Positions 1-9,840 of a stretch of DNA of 64,000 nt are shown in pieces. The translations under genes were made by a program, and so were the position numbers. The DNA lies in assembly GCA_029850535.1 (NCBI GenBank), contig JARCRU010000024.1, positions 1 to 64,000 on the forward strand, given 5' to 3'. How positions within the stretch are numbered: the stretch's first letter is position 1; each line of letters opens with the position of its first letter. The notes below the pieces were generated by a model, which was not told the DNA's origin, ran no database searches, and saw only the letters and a program-made list of their open reading frames with translations. The DNA comes from Actinomycetota bacterium. GTDB taxonomy: Bacteria > Actinomycetota > Acidimicrobiia > Acidimicrobiales > RAAP-2.

Positions 1-1118
1 GGGATTTGGTGACCCCACTTCATGAGAGTGCGAATCGTGGTCGGCGCCGTGTAGAGCACGGTGACCTTCTGGGACTCGATGATGCGCCACCACCGGTCCT
101 TACCGCCCGAGTCGGGCAGTCCTTCGTACATCACCTGAGTCGCGGCGTTGATCAAGGGGCCGTAGACGATGTAACTGTGACCAGTGATCCAGCCGATGTC
201 GGCCGCGGTCCAGCACACGTCGGTCTCGGGCTTGATGTCAAAGACGTAGTAGTAGGTGGTCGCCGCTTGGGTCATGTAGCCACCAGTGGTGTGAAAGATT
301 CCCTTGGGCTTGGCGGTCGTGCCCGAGGTGTACATGATGAACATTGGTGTCTCGGCGGGGAATGCCTCGGGGGTGTGAGCATCAGACTGGCGATCAACGA
401 CGTCGTGCCACCAGTGGTCACGACCCTCGACCCACTCGACGGGCTCAGCCGTTCGCTTCACGACGAGAACGGCGGAGACGTTGGGACAGGACTTGAGGGC
501 CTCGTCGACGGCCGGCTTCAGTGGCGAGGCGGCACCTCGACGGAATGCACCGTCGGCGGTGACCACGAAACGACAATCCGAGTCGAGGATGCGCGAGGCG
601 AGAGCGTCGGCGGAGAAGCCGCCGAAGACGACCGAGTGGATCGCGCCGAGACGCACCACTGCGAGCATCGTGAAGACCGCCTCGGGAATCATGGGCATGT
701 AGACCGCGACGCGGTCGCCCTTCTTCACACCGAGTTCTTCGAGGGCGTTGGCGGTGCGAGATACCTGTCGAAGCAATTCGTGATACGTGATGGTGCGCGA
801 CTCGCCCTCGGCGTCGGCTACCCAGTGAAAGGCCACTCGCTCGCCGCGGCCCTCCTTGACGTGGACGTCCACGCAACTCACCGAGGCGTTCAAGGTGCCG
901 TCGGCGAACCATTGGGCGTTGGGTAGTTCCCACTTCAACGAGATCGTGGGCGCGATCTCCCAGGTGAGGCGCTCGGCTTGACGTAGCCACCAGGCGGCGG
1001 GGTCAGCTCCCGCCTCGTCGTAAATCGAGGGTTGGGCGTTGGCCTGCGCGGCGAAGTCCGCACTCGGGGCGAAGGCCCGGTCCTCTTCCAGCCATGCTTC
1101 AATCTTTGCTTCAGTCAT
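1..1118 (-). CDS. acs: acetyl-CoA synthetase (partial, C-terminal part beyond window edge)
   Basis: Minus-strand reading frame open from the ATG at 1118 (MTEAKIEAWLEEDRAFAPSAD...) to the window edge; AMP-forming acyl-CoA synthetase content; SD-like GGAGTGGGG upstream. Confidence 0.85.
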   Translation of the reverse strand, partial: MTEAKIEAWLEEDRAFAPSADFAAQANAQPSIYDEAGADPAAWWLRQAERLTWEIAPTISLKWELPNAQWFADGTLNASVSCVDVHVKEGRGERVAFHWVADAEGESRTITYHELLRQVSRTANALEELGVKKGDRVAVYMPMIPEAVFTMLAVVRLGAIHSVVFGGFSADALASRILDSDCRFVVTADGAFRRGAASPLKPAVDEALKSCPNVSAVLVVKRTAEPVEWVEGRDHWWHDVVDRQSDAHTPEAFPAETPMFIMYTSGTTAKPKGIFHTTGGYMTQAATTYYYVFDIKPETDVCWTAADIGWITGHSYIVYGPLINAATQVMYEGLPDSGGKDRWWRIIESQKVTVLYTAPTTIRTLMKWGHQI

Positions 1119-1182
1119 ATTTTTCCCCACTCCATGCTGCTCATCGCAGGCGTCGGCGACACCCCACGTCTATTTCTACCAA

Positions 1183-1226
1183 GTTGCCACGGCGCCCGAG
1201 TCACCTGACCCGGGCGCCGTGGCAAC
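1183..1226 (-). terminator. perfect 16-bp hairpin downstream of satP
   Basis: GTTGCCACGGCGCCCG (1183-1198) / CGGGCGCCGTGGCAAC (1211-1226), 12-nt loop, 13 nt past the satP stop; no strong U tract. Confidence 0.7.
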
Positions 1227-1238
1227 GAACGTAATTGT

Positions 1239-1808
1239 TCAGCTACGCGGACCTAATGGCAATACCACCTTGCCGTGGGTCGTATTAATGACCCCCGCGG
1301 CTGAGGCGTACCAGGCCGCCACCGCCGTCGCCAGTCCCGTCCATCCACCGATCTTGACGATGTTCGCGTGCGCTCCGAACGAGCCCCAGTTACCCCAGGT
1401 CAGGAAGACGAACGTGATGAACAATAGAACGAAGACCACCAGCAGAGCGTTATTGAGTTTGGCCGAGGCAATCATCATGTAGAACGTGAAGATTGTCCAG
1501 CCCAACAAGAACACTCCCGCGGAACCGTTGGCCCCCAGCGCCTTTTGCCAATTGGCCAATGCGTACAGCGACAGCCAGAACGCCCCGTAGGAGGTGAACG
1601 CCACCGCGGCGAAGGTGTTCTTGCGTATGAACTCCATTGCCCCCGCCAGTAACTGGGCGATGCCGCCATAGAAGAACGCGAGCGACAGAGCGGCCGCTAC
1701 ACCCGCGCCGTGCCAGAGATTGGCATTCGCACTACTTAGAGCGAACGTCGTTGTAGCGAATCCGGCGAGGCCGAGTGGCCCCGGATCCGCGACCTTTTCA
1801 TCGGCCAT
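1239..1808 (-). CDS. satP: GPR1/FUN34/YaaH (SatP) family acetate/succinate transporter
   Basis: MADEKVADPGPLGLAGFATTTFALSSANA... six-TM YaaH-like protein next to acs; GGAGAA before the internal ATG. Confidence 0.85.
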   Translation of the reverse strand: MADEKVADPGPLGLAGFATTTFALSSANANLWHGAGVAAALSLAFFYGGIAQLLAGAMEFIRKNTFAAVAFTSYGAFWLSLYALANWQKALGANGSAGVFLLGWTIFTFYMMIASAKLNNALLVVFVLLFITFVFLTWGNWGSFGAHANIVKIGGWTGLATAVAAWYASAAGVINTTHGKVVLPLGPRS

Positions 1809-1891
1809 GTTGTTCTCCAATGCTCTCAAGTCGAGTCAACTCCTTGTTGCTCGTTCCCTTTCTTAGTTCACATTGGCGAAACAAAAGAGGC

Positions 1892-1939
1892 AATTAGAGA
1901 CAAGTTTCCTTGTGAATAAACTCACAAGGAAACCTAATT
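1892..1939 (-). terminator. hairpin downstream of the trp operon
   Basis: GTTTCCTTGTGA (1904-1915) / TCACAAGGAAAC (1922-1933), extended by AATTAG/CTAATT with a bulge; T-rich on the minus strand after the stem; about 20 nt past the trpA stop. Confidence 0.7.
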
Positions 1940-1957
1940 TCCCCTATCTATCAGTGA

Positions 1958-2728
1958 TTATTCGTCGAGCGCTCGTCGAAAAGACCGAACGAACGACTCG
2001 GTGTCGGCGGGACTGGCGCCGTTCAAGATGGTGTCCACTAGAGCCGAACCAACGATGACGCCGTCGGCGTGCTGCGCAGCCTGGACCGCTTGGTCAGGAG
2101 TGGTGATGCCGATGCCGACGTAGACCGGTACGTCGGAGGTGCGTCGAACGGACTCCACGACTCGGGTGGCGTCGCCCTCACCGATGGCGCGTCCCGTCAC
2201 CGCCATGCGGGTCGAGGCGTAGCAGAAGCCCTGCGTCGTGCGTGCCAGACGCTCGAAGCGTTCGGTAGTCGTCGAGGGGGCGACGAGAAAGATGGTGGCG
2301 ATGTCGCTCTCGTCGCAGACACTTCGCCACTCGTCAGATTCCTCCAGTGTGAGATCTGGCACGATCGCTCCAACGATGCCACTGGCCGCGAGCCGTCCGG
2401 CGGCGCGGCGCAGACCGTAGTGGTGAAAGAGGTTGTAGTAGGTCATGGCGATGAGTGGCGCACCCAGTGAGGTCCCCGTGAGTTCACTGCAGATGGTGTC
2501 GATGGTGGTGCCCGCCGACAACGCGCGCTGGGCGGCTTCTTGAATCACGACGCCGTCCATCATGGGGTCGGAGAAGGGCACACCGATCTCCACCGCGTCG
2601 GCGCCGCCCAGGACCGCCGCCGCCACGTGCTGCGTCCAATCGGGCGTGACGCCGGCCATGAAGTAGGGAACCAGAGCGGTACGTCCAGTGTCACGCAAGG
2701 CGCGCAGGTGGACTTCGAGGCTCTTCAC
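1958..2728 (-). CDS. trpA: tryptophan synthase alpha chain
   Basis: TrpA fold motifs (EIGVPFSDPMMDGVVIQ, YVGIGITTPDQA); overlaps trpB by 4 nt. Confidence 0.95.
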   Translation of the reverse strand: MKSLEVHLRALRDTGRTALVPYFMAGVTPDWTQHVAAAVLGGADAVEIGVPFSDPMMDGVVIQEAAQRALSAGTTIDTICSELTGTSLGAPLIAMTYYNLFHHYGLRRAAGRLAASGIVGAIVPDLTLEESDEWRSVCDESDIATIFLVAPSTTTERFERLARTTQGFCYASTRMAVTGRAIGEGDATRVVESVRRTSDVPVYVGIGITTPDQAVQAAQHADGVIVGSALVDTILNGASPADTESFVRSFRRALDE

Positions 2729-3909
2729 TGGCGCCCCCTCAGGATGTCACGCACTTGGGCGACATCCTTGTCGCCTCGGCCCGACATGTTCAACAACACG
2801 GTGGAGCCGCGCGGGATTGACCGACCGGCCTCTTGCATTATCCAGGCCACCGCGTGCGCCGACTCGAGCGCCGGGATGATGCCCTCCAGCTCCGAGAGGG
2901 TCTGTAGTGCCACGAGAACGTCCTCGTCACCGATGCCGACGTACTCGGCTCGTCCGGCGGCGGCGAGGTACGCGTGCTCGGGACCGATGCCGGGGTAGTC
3001 GAGCCCGGCCGAGATGGAGTGGGCCTCTTCGATCTGACCGTGTTCACTCTGTATGAGCATCGACTTCATTCCGTGCAGGACTCCTGGTGAACCGTGCGAG
3101 ACCGCCGCTCCCCCCTCGGCTTCGACGCCGACGAGGCGCGTGGTGGTATTGGCGAAGCCCGCGAAGATGCCCGCGGCGTTGGATCCTCCCCCCACGCAGG
3201 CCACGACCATGTCGGGCACGCCGACGCCGCGCTGGGTCAACTGCTGGGCGGCTTCGTGTCCAATGATGCTCTGGAATTCGCGAACCATCCAGGGGAACGG
3301 GTGGGGTCCCATGACCGAGCCCAAGCAGTAGTGCGTGTCGTCGACGCAGGCCACCCACTCGCGCATGGCTTCGTTGACGGCGTCCTTGAGAGTCCTTGAT
3401 CCTGACGTCACGGGCACCACGGTGGACCCCAAGAGTTCCATCCGAAAGACGTTGAGGGCCTGTCGCTGGGTGTCGAGTTCTCCCATGTAGACAGTGCAGT
3501 CGAGTCCGAGTCGCGCCGCCGCGGTGGCCGTGGCCACACCGTGCTGTCCGGCACCCGTCTCGGCGATCACGCGCGACTTGCCCATGCGACGAGTGAGCAA
3601 GGTCTGCCCGACGACGTTGTTGATCTTGTGCGATCCGGTGTGGGCGAGATCCTCGCGTTTGGCGAACACCTCGACGCCGAATTTCTTGGAGAATCGCCCT
3701 AGGTAGGTGACCGGCGTGGGGCGTCCACCGAATTCCTGGAGAACGGTGCGGTACTCGTCGACGAAGACCGGGTCGGCCCAGGCGTCGATGAAGGCCGCTT
3801 CGAGCTCGAGGCACGCGGGCATCAACGCTTCGGGGACAAAACGACCACCGAAGTCGCCGAAGTGGCCGGTGGACGAAGGGGCACCCATGAAGTTGGGATG
3901 TGGGCTCAC
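2725..3909 (-). CDS. trpB: tryptophan synthase beta chain
   Basis: GRPTPVTYLGRFSKKFGVEVFAKREDLAHTGSHKINN, PLP lysine motif. Confidence 0.97.
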   Translation of the reverse strand: MSPHPNFMGAPSSTGHFGDFGGRFVPEALMPACLELEAAFIDAWADPVFVDEYRTVLQEFGGRPTPVTYLGRFSKKFGVEVFAKREDLAHTGSHKINNVVGQTLLTRRMGKSRVIAETGAGQHGVATATAAARLGLDCTVYMGELDTQRQALNVFRMELLGSTVVPVTSGSRTLKDAVNEAMREWVACVDDTHYCLGSVMGPHPFPWMVREFQSIIGHEAAQQLTQRGVGVPDMVVACVGGGSNAAGIFAGFANTTTRLVGVEAEGGAAVSHGSPGVLHGMKSMLIQSEHGQIEEAHSISAGLDYPGIGPEHAYLAAAGRAEYVGIGDEDVLVALQTLSELEGIIPALESAHAVAWIMQEAGRSIPRGSTVLLNMSGRGDKDVAQVRDILRGRQ

Positions 3910-4550
3910 TGCGGACCTTTCTCTTTCAACGCGAGAGCCACTCGGGCCCGCGTAACGAAACTAGCGACCCGGTCGGCGTCTTTGACCCCGTGCGCGGATT
4001 CGACACCCGAGGCGACGTCGACTCCCCAGGGATGGGTCTGGCGAATCACGTCCTCGACGTTGTCGGCGTTGAGGCCCCCCGCGACCAACATGGGCACCTC
4101 GAAGTGCAGAGACGCCACGGTCACCCAGTCATTGGCGACCCCGCTGCCGGGCTGAGCCCCGTCGACAATCACCGCAACCACGTGGGCTCGTTCGCGCTCA
4201 GTGAGCGCGGGCGAGTGTGTACTCAGCGAACGGATGATCTTGACCCGCCTCGACGCGAGGGCGTCGAGGAGGGCGTCGCTGGCGGGGTCGTGCAGTTGCA
4301 CGGCGCGCAAACGGTCGCGCTCGACGACACTGATGATCTCGCGGTCCTCTTGTCGGCGAAAGACGCCCACGCACCACACCAGATCGTCGTAGTGCGCGAC
4401 GATGTCGTAGGCCACGTCACTGCTCACTTGGCGAACGGACGTCGCGTAGTTCAGGCCCAGGGCGTCGGCACCGGCGTCCACGGCCATTCGCGCGTCGCCG
4501 AGGGACGTGACGCCACAGATCTTGATCCTCGGCACCCGCGAGTTAGTCAC
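3906..4550 (-). CDS. trpF: phosphoribosylanthranilate isomerase
   Basis: KICGVTS catalytic Cys motif, VDG aspartate, WGVDVASGVE phosphate loop; GTG start overlaps the trpC stop. Confidence 0.92.
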   Translation of the reverse strand: MTNSRVPRIKICGVTSLGDARMAVDAGADALGLNYATSVRQVSSDVAYDIVAHYDDLVWCVGVFRRQEDREIISVVERDRLRAVQLHDPASDALLDALASRRVKIIRSLSTHSPALTERERAHVVAVIVDGAQPGSGVANDWVTVASLHFEVPMLVAGGLNADNVEDVIRQTHPWGVDVASGVESAHGVKDADRVASFVTRARVALALKEKGPQ

Positions 4551-5343
4551 GTTGCGGGCCCAGTGCGACATTGGCGAACTCGCGCACCGTGGCGCTCGGT
4601 GTGGGCGACGTCACGAATACCTCTCCCACGAGCACGGCGTCAAAGCCCGCTTGCGCGGCGCGGCGCACGTCATCGGCGCTGCGCAGGCCCGATTCGGCTA
4701 TTCGGATGACGTCACGGGGTAGGTTCGCAATCACGGCGGCGGCGCGTTCGGGGTCGACGTGAAACGTGTGCAGATCGCGTTGATTGACGCCGATCAGTCG
4801 CGCACCGCTACTGAGGGCGATGTCGGCCTCGCGCGCGTCGTGCACTTCGACGAGTGGACTGAGGCCCACTTCGAGAGCGAGGGCGACGAAGGACGAGAGC
4901 TCGGTGGGTGCGAGGATCGCCGCAATCAGCAAGACGCCACTGGCGCCCATTTGCGCCGCGTCGAGCACGTCGTTCTCACTGACGGTGAAATCCTTGCGCA
5001 ACACCGGCAACGTCACCGTCTGGGACACCGCTTCGAGGTCCGCGCGCGAACCCGCGAAGTGGGGCTCATCGGTCAACACCGAGATCGCCGACGCGCCGCC
5101 CGCGACGTACTCCTGGGCCATTGCGACGACGTCGAGGTGCTCGCCGAGCCAACCCTTGGAGGGAGAACGACGCTTGATCTCCGCGATGACCTTGACGTGG
5201 GATCCCGCACTCGTCGTGAGCGCCTCGTCGAGTCGCGGTCCGTCGTAGTGAACGTGAGCCATTCGTCGACGCCAGTCGCGATCGTCGAGTTGGGCGCGTT
5301 TGCGGTGAAATGACTCGATGGAGTCGAGATACGTCGCGGCCAT
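4543..5343 (-). CDS. trpC: indole-3-glycerol phosphate synthase
   Basis: IKRRSPSKG, LRKDF, ESGLRSADD motifs; start placed at ATG 5343 on leaderless -10 TACGAT. Confidence 0.93.
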   Translation of the reverse strand: MAATYLDSIESFHRKRAQLDDRDWRRRMAHVHYDGPRLDEALTTSAGSHVKVIAEIKRRSPSKGWLGEHLDVVAMAQEYVAGGASAISVLTDEPHFAGSRADLEAVSQTVTLPVLRKDFTVSENDVLDAAQMGASGVLLIAAILAPTELSSFVALALEVGLSPLVEVHDAREADIALSSGARLIGVNQRDLHTFHVDPERAAAVIANLPRDVIRIAESGLRSADDVRRAAQAGFDAVLVGEVFVTSPTPSATVREFANVALGPQRD

Positions 5344-5416
5344 CGCACAATCGTAGTTGTCGAAGAGTCTGACACTGACGAGTAATTTGTACTGAACCAT
5401 CAAAGAGAGGACGAGA

Positions 5417-6436
5417 GTGCCGCACTCCTTCGCCCATGACGTACTTCAACCCCTCGTACGAGGGACCGACCTGGAGCGCGAGGAGGCGCGCGACGCGCTC
5501 GCGGAGATCTTGGCGGGGCGGGTCGACGGCGTGCTGATCGCGAGCTTCTTGACCGCCCTCACGTGCAAGGGCGAGACGGTCGACGAGATGACGGGGTTTG
5601 TCGACGCCATGCTGAACGCGGCGACGTCGCTACGGGTGAACAGTGACGCGATCGACATCGTGGGCACCGGCGGGGACCAGTTGCACACCGTGAACATTTC
5701 TACGATGGCCTCGCTCGCCGTGGCGGGATGCGGAGTGCCGGTGGCCAAGCACGGCAACCGCGCCGCCTCCTCGTCGGTGGGTTCCGCCGACGTTCTCGAG
5801 GCCCTGGGGGTGCGCCTGGACGTCTCGCCACAGGTCATCACCGCCTCGCTCGAGGAGGCGTGCGTCGCCTTCTTGTTCGCGCCGACCTACCACCACGCGC
5901 TGGGGTACCTCACCCCGATACGGCGCGCGCTGAGCTTTCGTACCATCTTCAATGTGCTCGGACCCCTGGCCAACCCCGCGCGCGTCACGCGCAGTTTGAT
6001 CGGCGTCGCCCAGGCCCATCTGCTCGACGCGATGGCCCAGGTCCTGCACGCTCACGAGGTCTCCTCCGCCATCTTGGTCCACGGTCACGACGGGCTCGAC
6101 GAATTGTCCCTGGGGGCGACCTCCTCACTCATCTCCGTGACGCGTGAGGGTGTGGAGCTGAGTGAGATGGACGCGGGGGCCCTGCTGGGACGGCGCCACT
6201 CGGTCGGCGATATTCGCGGCGGGGACACTGACGACAACGTCGCCGTGGTGCGCGCCTTCCTCGACGGCACCGAGGGTGCGGTGATGGACGTCGCGTGCGC
6301 CAACGCCGCGCTGGCCCTCATCGTGGCGGGCCGCGCGAGCACCCTCGAGGAGGGTTTCGCCCTAGCGCACGACAGTGTGGTCAGTGGAAGCGCGGCGACC
6401 GCACTCGAGCGGCTGGTGGCGGTCTCGAACTCCTAG
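5417..6436 (+). CDS. trpD: anthranilate phosphoribosyltransferase
   Basis: DIVGTGGD, KHGNRAASSSVGSADVLEALG, FNVLGPLANP motifs; divergent from trpC. Confidence 0.95.
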   Translation: MPHSFAHDVLQPLVRGTDLEREEARDALAEILAGRVDGVLIASFLTALTCKGETVDEMTGFVDAMLNAATSLRVNSDAIDIVGTGGDQLHTVNISTMASLAVAGCGVPVAKHGNRAASSSVGSADVLEALGVRLDVSPQVITASLEEACVAFLFAPTYHHALGYLTPIRRALSFRTIFNVLGPLANPARVTRSLIGVAQAHLLDAMAQVLHAHEVSSAILVHGHDGLDELSLGATSSLISVTREGVELSEMDAGALLGRRHSVGDIRGGDTDDNVAVVRAFLDGTEGAVMDVACANAALALIVAGRASTLEEGFALAHDSVVSGSAATALERLVAVSNS

Positions 6437-6443
6437 ATTCCGA

Positions 6444-6959
6444 TCAGATCCGACGCAGTTGGGACCTGTAGCGACGAGCGTTCTCGACGTAGAGCGCGGC
6501 GTTGGCCACGATCTCCTCGGGGGAGCTCGCGTCGGGACGAATTTGACCCGGGACGCCGACGACGAGCGCATTGGCGGGAACGTGCGTGCGATTGCGTACG
6601 ACGGCACCCGCACCGACGGTGGCTCCGCTCTCGACGACCACCTCGTGCAGCACGATGGATCCACTTCCGATGAGGCTGCGGTCGTGTACGACGCACCCCT
6701 CCAAGTGCGCGAGGTGGCCGACGACGCAATCGTTGCCAATGACCGTGGGGTAGGCCGCGACGGCGTGAATGACCGCACCGTCTTGAATGGAGGTTCGTTC
6801 GCCGACGATCACCGTGCCGTAATCGCCACGCAACACTGCTCCGGGCCAGATCGAGGAGTCGGCACCGATGTGAACGTCGCCGATGATGACTGACTCGGGG
6901 TGGACGAAGGCGTCGGCGTGTATCGAGGGGACACGGTCCCCCAAGGCGTAAATCGGCAC
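6444..6959 (-). CDS. gamma carbonic anhydrase family (left-handed beta-helix) protein
   Basis: Hexapeptide repeats (HIGADSSIWPGAVLRGDYGTVIVGERTSIQDGAVIH); GTG start preceded by AGGAGG. Confidence 0.88.
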   Translation of the reverse strand: MPIYALGDRVPSIHADAFVHPESVIIGDVHIGADSSIWPGAVLRGDYGTVIVGERTSIQDGAVIHAVAAYPTVIGNDCVVGHLAHLEGCVVHDRSLIGSGSIVLHEVVVESGATVGAGAVVRNRTHVPANALVVGVPGQIRPDASSPEEIVANAALYVENARRYRSQLRRI

Positions 6960-6976
6960 ATGGACCTCCTCGTCGA

Positions 6977-7159
6977 TCAGTGCATCAACCAAGAAATTAA
7001 CTGATAGATGCGCCAGATGAGATAGATAATGGTGACAACGATGAAGAATTTCCACTTGAGCGGCACCGGCTCGCGGATGGCTTCCTGGACGGACTGGCCA
7101 CAGACCTCGCAGGTGTCCCCCTCGACCGGACGGTCACACGTGGTGCACCACTTCGCCAC
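6977..7159 (-). CDS. small zinc-ribbon plus single-TM protein
   Basis: 60 aa: CxxC...CxxC (CTTCD..CEVCG) followed by a C-terminal TM helix; adjoins der. Confidence 0.65.
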   Translation of the reverse strand: MAKWCTTCDRPVEGDTCEVCGQSVQEAIREPVPLKWKFFIVVTIIYLIWRIYQLISWLMH

Positions 7160-8454
7160 TATTCGACTCGAACACGAACTCGGATCGGCGTGGAACCGAG
7201 TTCGAAGCGTTCGCGCAGCGAGCGCTCCACGTAGCGCATGTAGGTCGACGGCAATTTGCCCGCGACGAAGAGGGTGAAGGTGGGCGGCTCCGTGGCACCT
7301 TGTACGGCGTAGCGAATCTTCCCCGTCGGCGCGGGTTGCTTGACTTGCAAGTCACGAATGGCACGGTTGAGCGCTCCGGTCGGCACTCGCTTGACGTAGT
7401 CCGCGGCCGCGGTGGTGAGGGCCGGCAGAATTCGGTGTACGCCCTTGCCCGAGATCGCCGTGGTCTTCATGACCGGGGCGTCGCCCAGGAAGGCGAGTTT
7501 GTCACCGACGGAGGCGAGGACCTTGTCGCGGTCCTCGGTGGCGATGAGTTCCCACTTGTTGAGTACGACGAGTGACGGACAGCCCGCCGCGGAGATTCTC
7601 TCGGCCAGTCGCTGGTCTTGTCCGGTTGCGCCCACCGTCGCGTCGATCACCAGAACCGCGATGTCGGCGCGGTCCAGAGCGTCGAGACTACGTAACACTG
7701 CGTAGGTCTCGAGTCCGGCCTCGGTCTTAGCGCGACGTCGCATGCCGGCGGTGTCGATGAAGCGGATCAGCCCCATCTCGGTCTCGACCACGGTGTCGAT
7801 CGCGTCACGCGTCGTGCCCGGCATGTCGTGAACGACCGAGCGTTCCTCGCCGATGAGTTGGTTAAAGAGCGTTGACTTGCCCACGTTGGGGCGCCCGACG
7901 ATGGCGACGCGAAGCGCGCCGTCCTCTTCGATGTTGTCCATCAGACTCTCACTCGCCCGCTCACCCAGGCGATTCACGATCTCGTCGAGCAAGTCACCGG
8001 CTCCGCGCCCGTGCAGGGCACTGATGCAGTAGGGGTCACCGGCCCCGAGGCTCAGGAATTCCCAGCTACTCGCTTCGTGCAGCGTGTCGTCGACCTTGTT
8101 GACCACCAGCAGAACGGGACGTCCCGACCGCAGCGCCCAGCGCGCCGCGTGAGTGTCCTCGTCGACCATGCCGGTCGTCACGTCGACCACCAACAAGACG
8201 AGGTCGGCGTCAGCCAAGGCTGCGTCAGCCTGCCGCGAGACCTTCTCTTCGAGGTCGTCGCCGGCTTCGAGCCACCCGCCGGTGTCGACCACGTCGAAAG
8301 CGACGCCGTTCCACTCGACTTCGACGGCCTTGCGATCGCGGGTGACGCCGCGATGCTCCTCGACGACCGCGACGCGTTTAGCGGCCAAGCGATTGACCAA
8401 GGAACTTTTACCCACGTTGGGGCGACCGACGATGACCACTTGGGGCTTCTTCAC
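7159..8454 (-). CDS. der: ribosome-associated double-GTPase Der/EngA
   Basis: Two GRPNVGKS G1 motifs, KH-like C-terminus; GTG start overlaps the upstream gene stop. Confidence 0.95.
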   Translation of the reverse strand: MKKPQVVIVGRPNVGKSSLVNRLAAKRVAVVEEHRGVTRDRKAVEVEWNGVAFDVVDTGGWLEAGDDLEEKVSRQADAALADADLVLLVVDVTTGMVDEDTHAARWALRSGRPVLLVVNKVDDTLHEASSWEFLSLGAGDPYCISALHGRGAGDLLDEIVNRLGERASESLMDNIEEDGALRVAIVGRPNVGKSTLFNQLIGEERSVVHDMPGTTRDAIDTVVETEMGLIRFIDTAGMRRRAKTEAGLETYAVLRSLDALDRADIAVLVIDATVGATGQDQRLAERISAAGCPSLVVLNKWELIATEDRDKVLASVGDKLAFLGDAPVMKTTAISGKGVHRILPALTTAAADYVKRVPTGALNRAIRDLQVKQPAPTGKIRYAVQGATEPPTFTLFVAGKLPSTYMRYVERSLRERFELGSTPIRVRVRVE

Positions 8455-9836
8455 GAGTGCACCAGTCCTTTCGCGCGCGCGTGCTCGAGCATCGCGCGCA
8501 GATCTTGACCGGTGGTGCGAACGATGTTCACCGGGTGGGGCAAATCGTCGGGACTGAGCCCGTCGAGGAATCGACCCTCGGAGAGGCACACGTCGGGCAA
8601 CAGGCACGTCGTGGTCGAAGGTACGTCGGCGAGCGCTCGCTGGAGGTCCTGACCCGTCATCAGTCCGGCCACCTTGATATTGCCACCGAAGTAGCGATTC
8701 TCGACCGTGATGATCCCCACGTCGTGGAACTGGTATTGGTCGAGCAGATCACGAAGGATCGGCGCCGCGTATTCACCGGTGAGAAGAGCGACGTCGCGAC
8801 TCACGATCGCGGGCGTGGGCCGCACCTCGTCGGTGCGAACGGCGCGGTATCCCAGGGCCGGAGCACCGTCGACGGATTGGAAGAAACCGGTGCCGAGCTT
8901 GTCCATGTCGCCGTGTCCCGCGAAGCTCTCGACGAAGGCGGCGACCAGTCCGATGCCATTTTCGGCCTGGTCGAGCGACTCGAATTCGCCGGCCGGCTGC
9001 GGGGTTCGACCCGCGACCAGGTAGAACTCGTCGGAGGCGTAGATGCTCACTCGGCCAAAGATCTCCTGGGTGAGGAGTCGATACTTCTCGGCGAGCTCGA
9101 TGACCTGGCGGGCCTCGTCGGCGGTGTGCGAGCGCATGGTCTCTTCGAGGGTGAAGTCGCTCACTCCCACCGGGACCAGTGCGACGGTCACCAGCTCGGG
9201 GTAGAGCGTGATGACGTCTTGGAGGGTGCGCTCGAGCTCGCTGGCGTCGTTGACTCCCGGACACACCACGACCTGGGCGTGAACTTCAATGCCCGCTTTG
9301 AGCAGTTCGCGCAACCAGCGAAGACTGGTGGCGCCGCGCGGGTTGCGCAGCATCTGCGCGCGCAGCTCTGGGTTGGTGCTGTGAATCGAGACGTAGAGCG
9401 GCGAGAGTTTCTCGTCGATGACTCGCTCGAGGTCGAACTCGGTGAACCTGGTGAGGGTCGTGTAATTGCCGTAGAGGAACGAGAGTCGAAAATCGTCATC
9501 CTTCACGTAGAGCGAACGTCGCATGCCCTTGGGCAGTTGGTAGATGAAACAGAAGGTGCAGTGGTTGTCGCACGTGCGAATCCGGTCAAAGACCGCGGAG
9601 TCGATCGACAATCCCAAGGGCTCGCCCACGCCTTTGGCAATGGTGACCTTGTGGCGCAGGGGGCGTCCGTCGCGCTGGAGTACCAGCGTCACGACGTCGC
9701 CATCGATCAACTGCTGGTACTCGATGATGTCAGTGGGCTCGCGCCCGTTGATCGACACCAACTCGTCACCGACCGCGACGTCGGTCCCGGTGGCGGGCGA
9801 CGAAGCTGCAATGGAGGAAATACGCACACCCGACAC
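8451..9836 (-). CDS. DUF512 family protein with PDZ-like and radical-SAM-type domains
   Basis: N-terminal PDZ-like segment, CDNHCTFC cluster motif (CX3CX2C), QDL..DVCLSEGRFLDGLSPDDLP C-terminus. Confidence 0.85.
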   Translation of the reverse strand: MSGVRISSIAASSPATGTDVAVGDELVSINGREPTDIIEYQQLIDGDVVTLVLQRDGRPLRHKVTIAKGVGEPLGLSIDSAVFDRIRTCDNHCTFCFIYQLPKGMRRSLYVKDDDFRLSFLYGNYTTLTRFTEFDLERVIDEKLSPLYVSIHSTNPELRAQMLRNPRGATSLRWLRELLKAGIEVHAQVVVCPGVNDASELERTLQDVITLYPELVTVALVPVGVSDFTLEETMRSHTADEARQVIELAEKYRLLTQEIFGRVSIYASDEFYLVAGRTPQPAGEFESLDQAENGIGLVAAFVESFAGHGDMDKLGTGFFQSVDGAPALGYRAVRTDEVRPTPAIVSRDVALLTGEYAAPILRDLLDQYQFHDVGIITVENRYFGGNIKVAGLMTGQDLQRALADVPSTTTCLLPDVCLSEGRFLDGLSPDDLPHPVNIVRTTGQDLRAMLEHARAKGLVHS

Positions 9837-9840
9837 GACT

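Noticed and set aside
6-926. 306-aa plus-strand ORF at the window start
   Set aside because: Antisense to acs, which continues beyond the window edge and is therefore absent from the ORF track.
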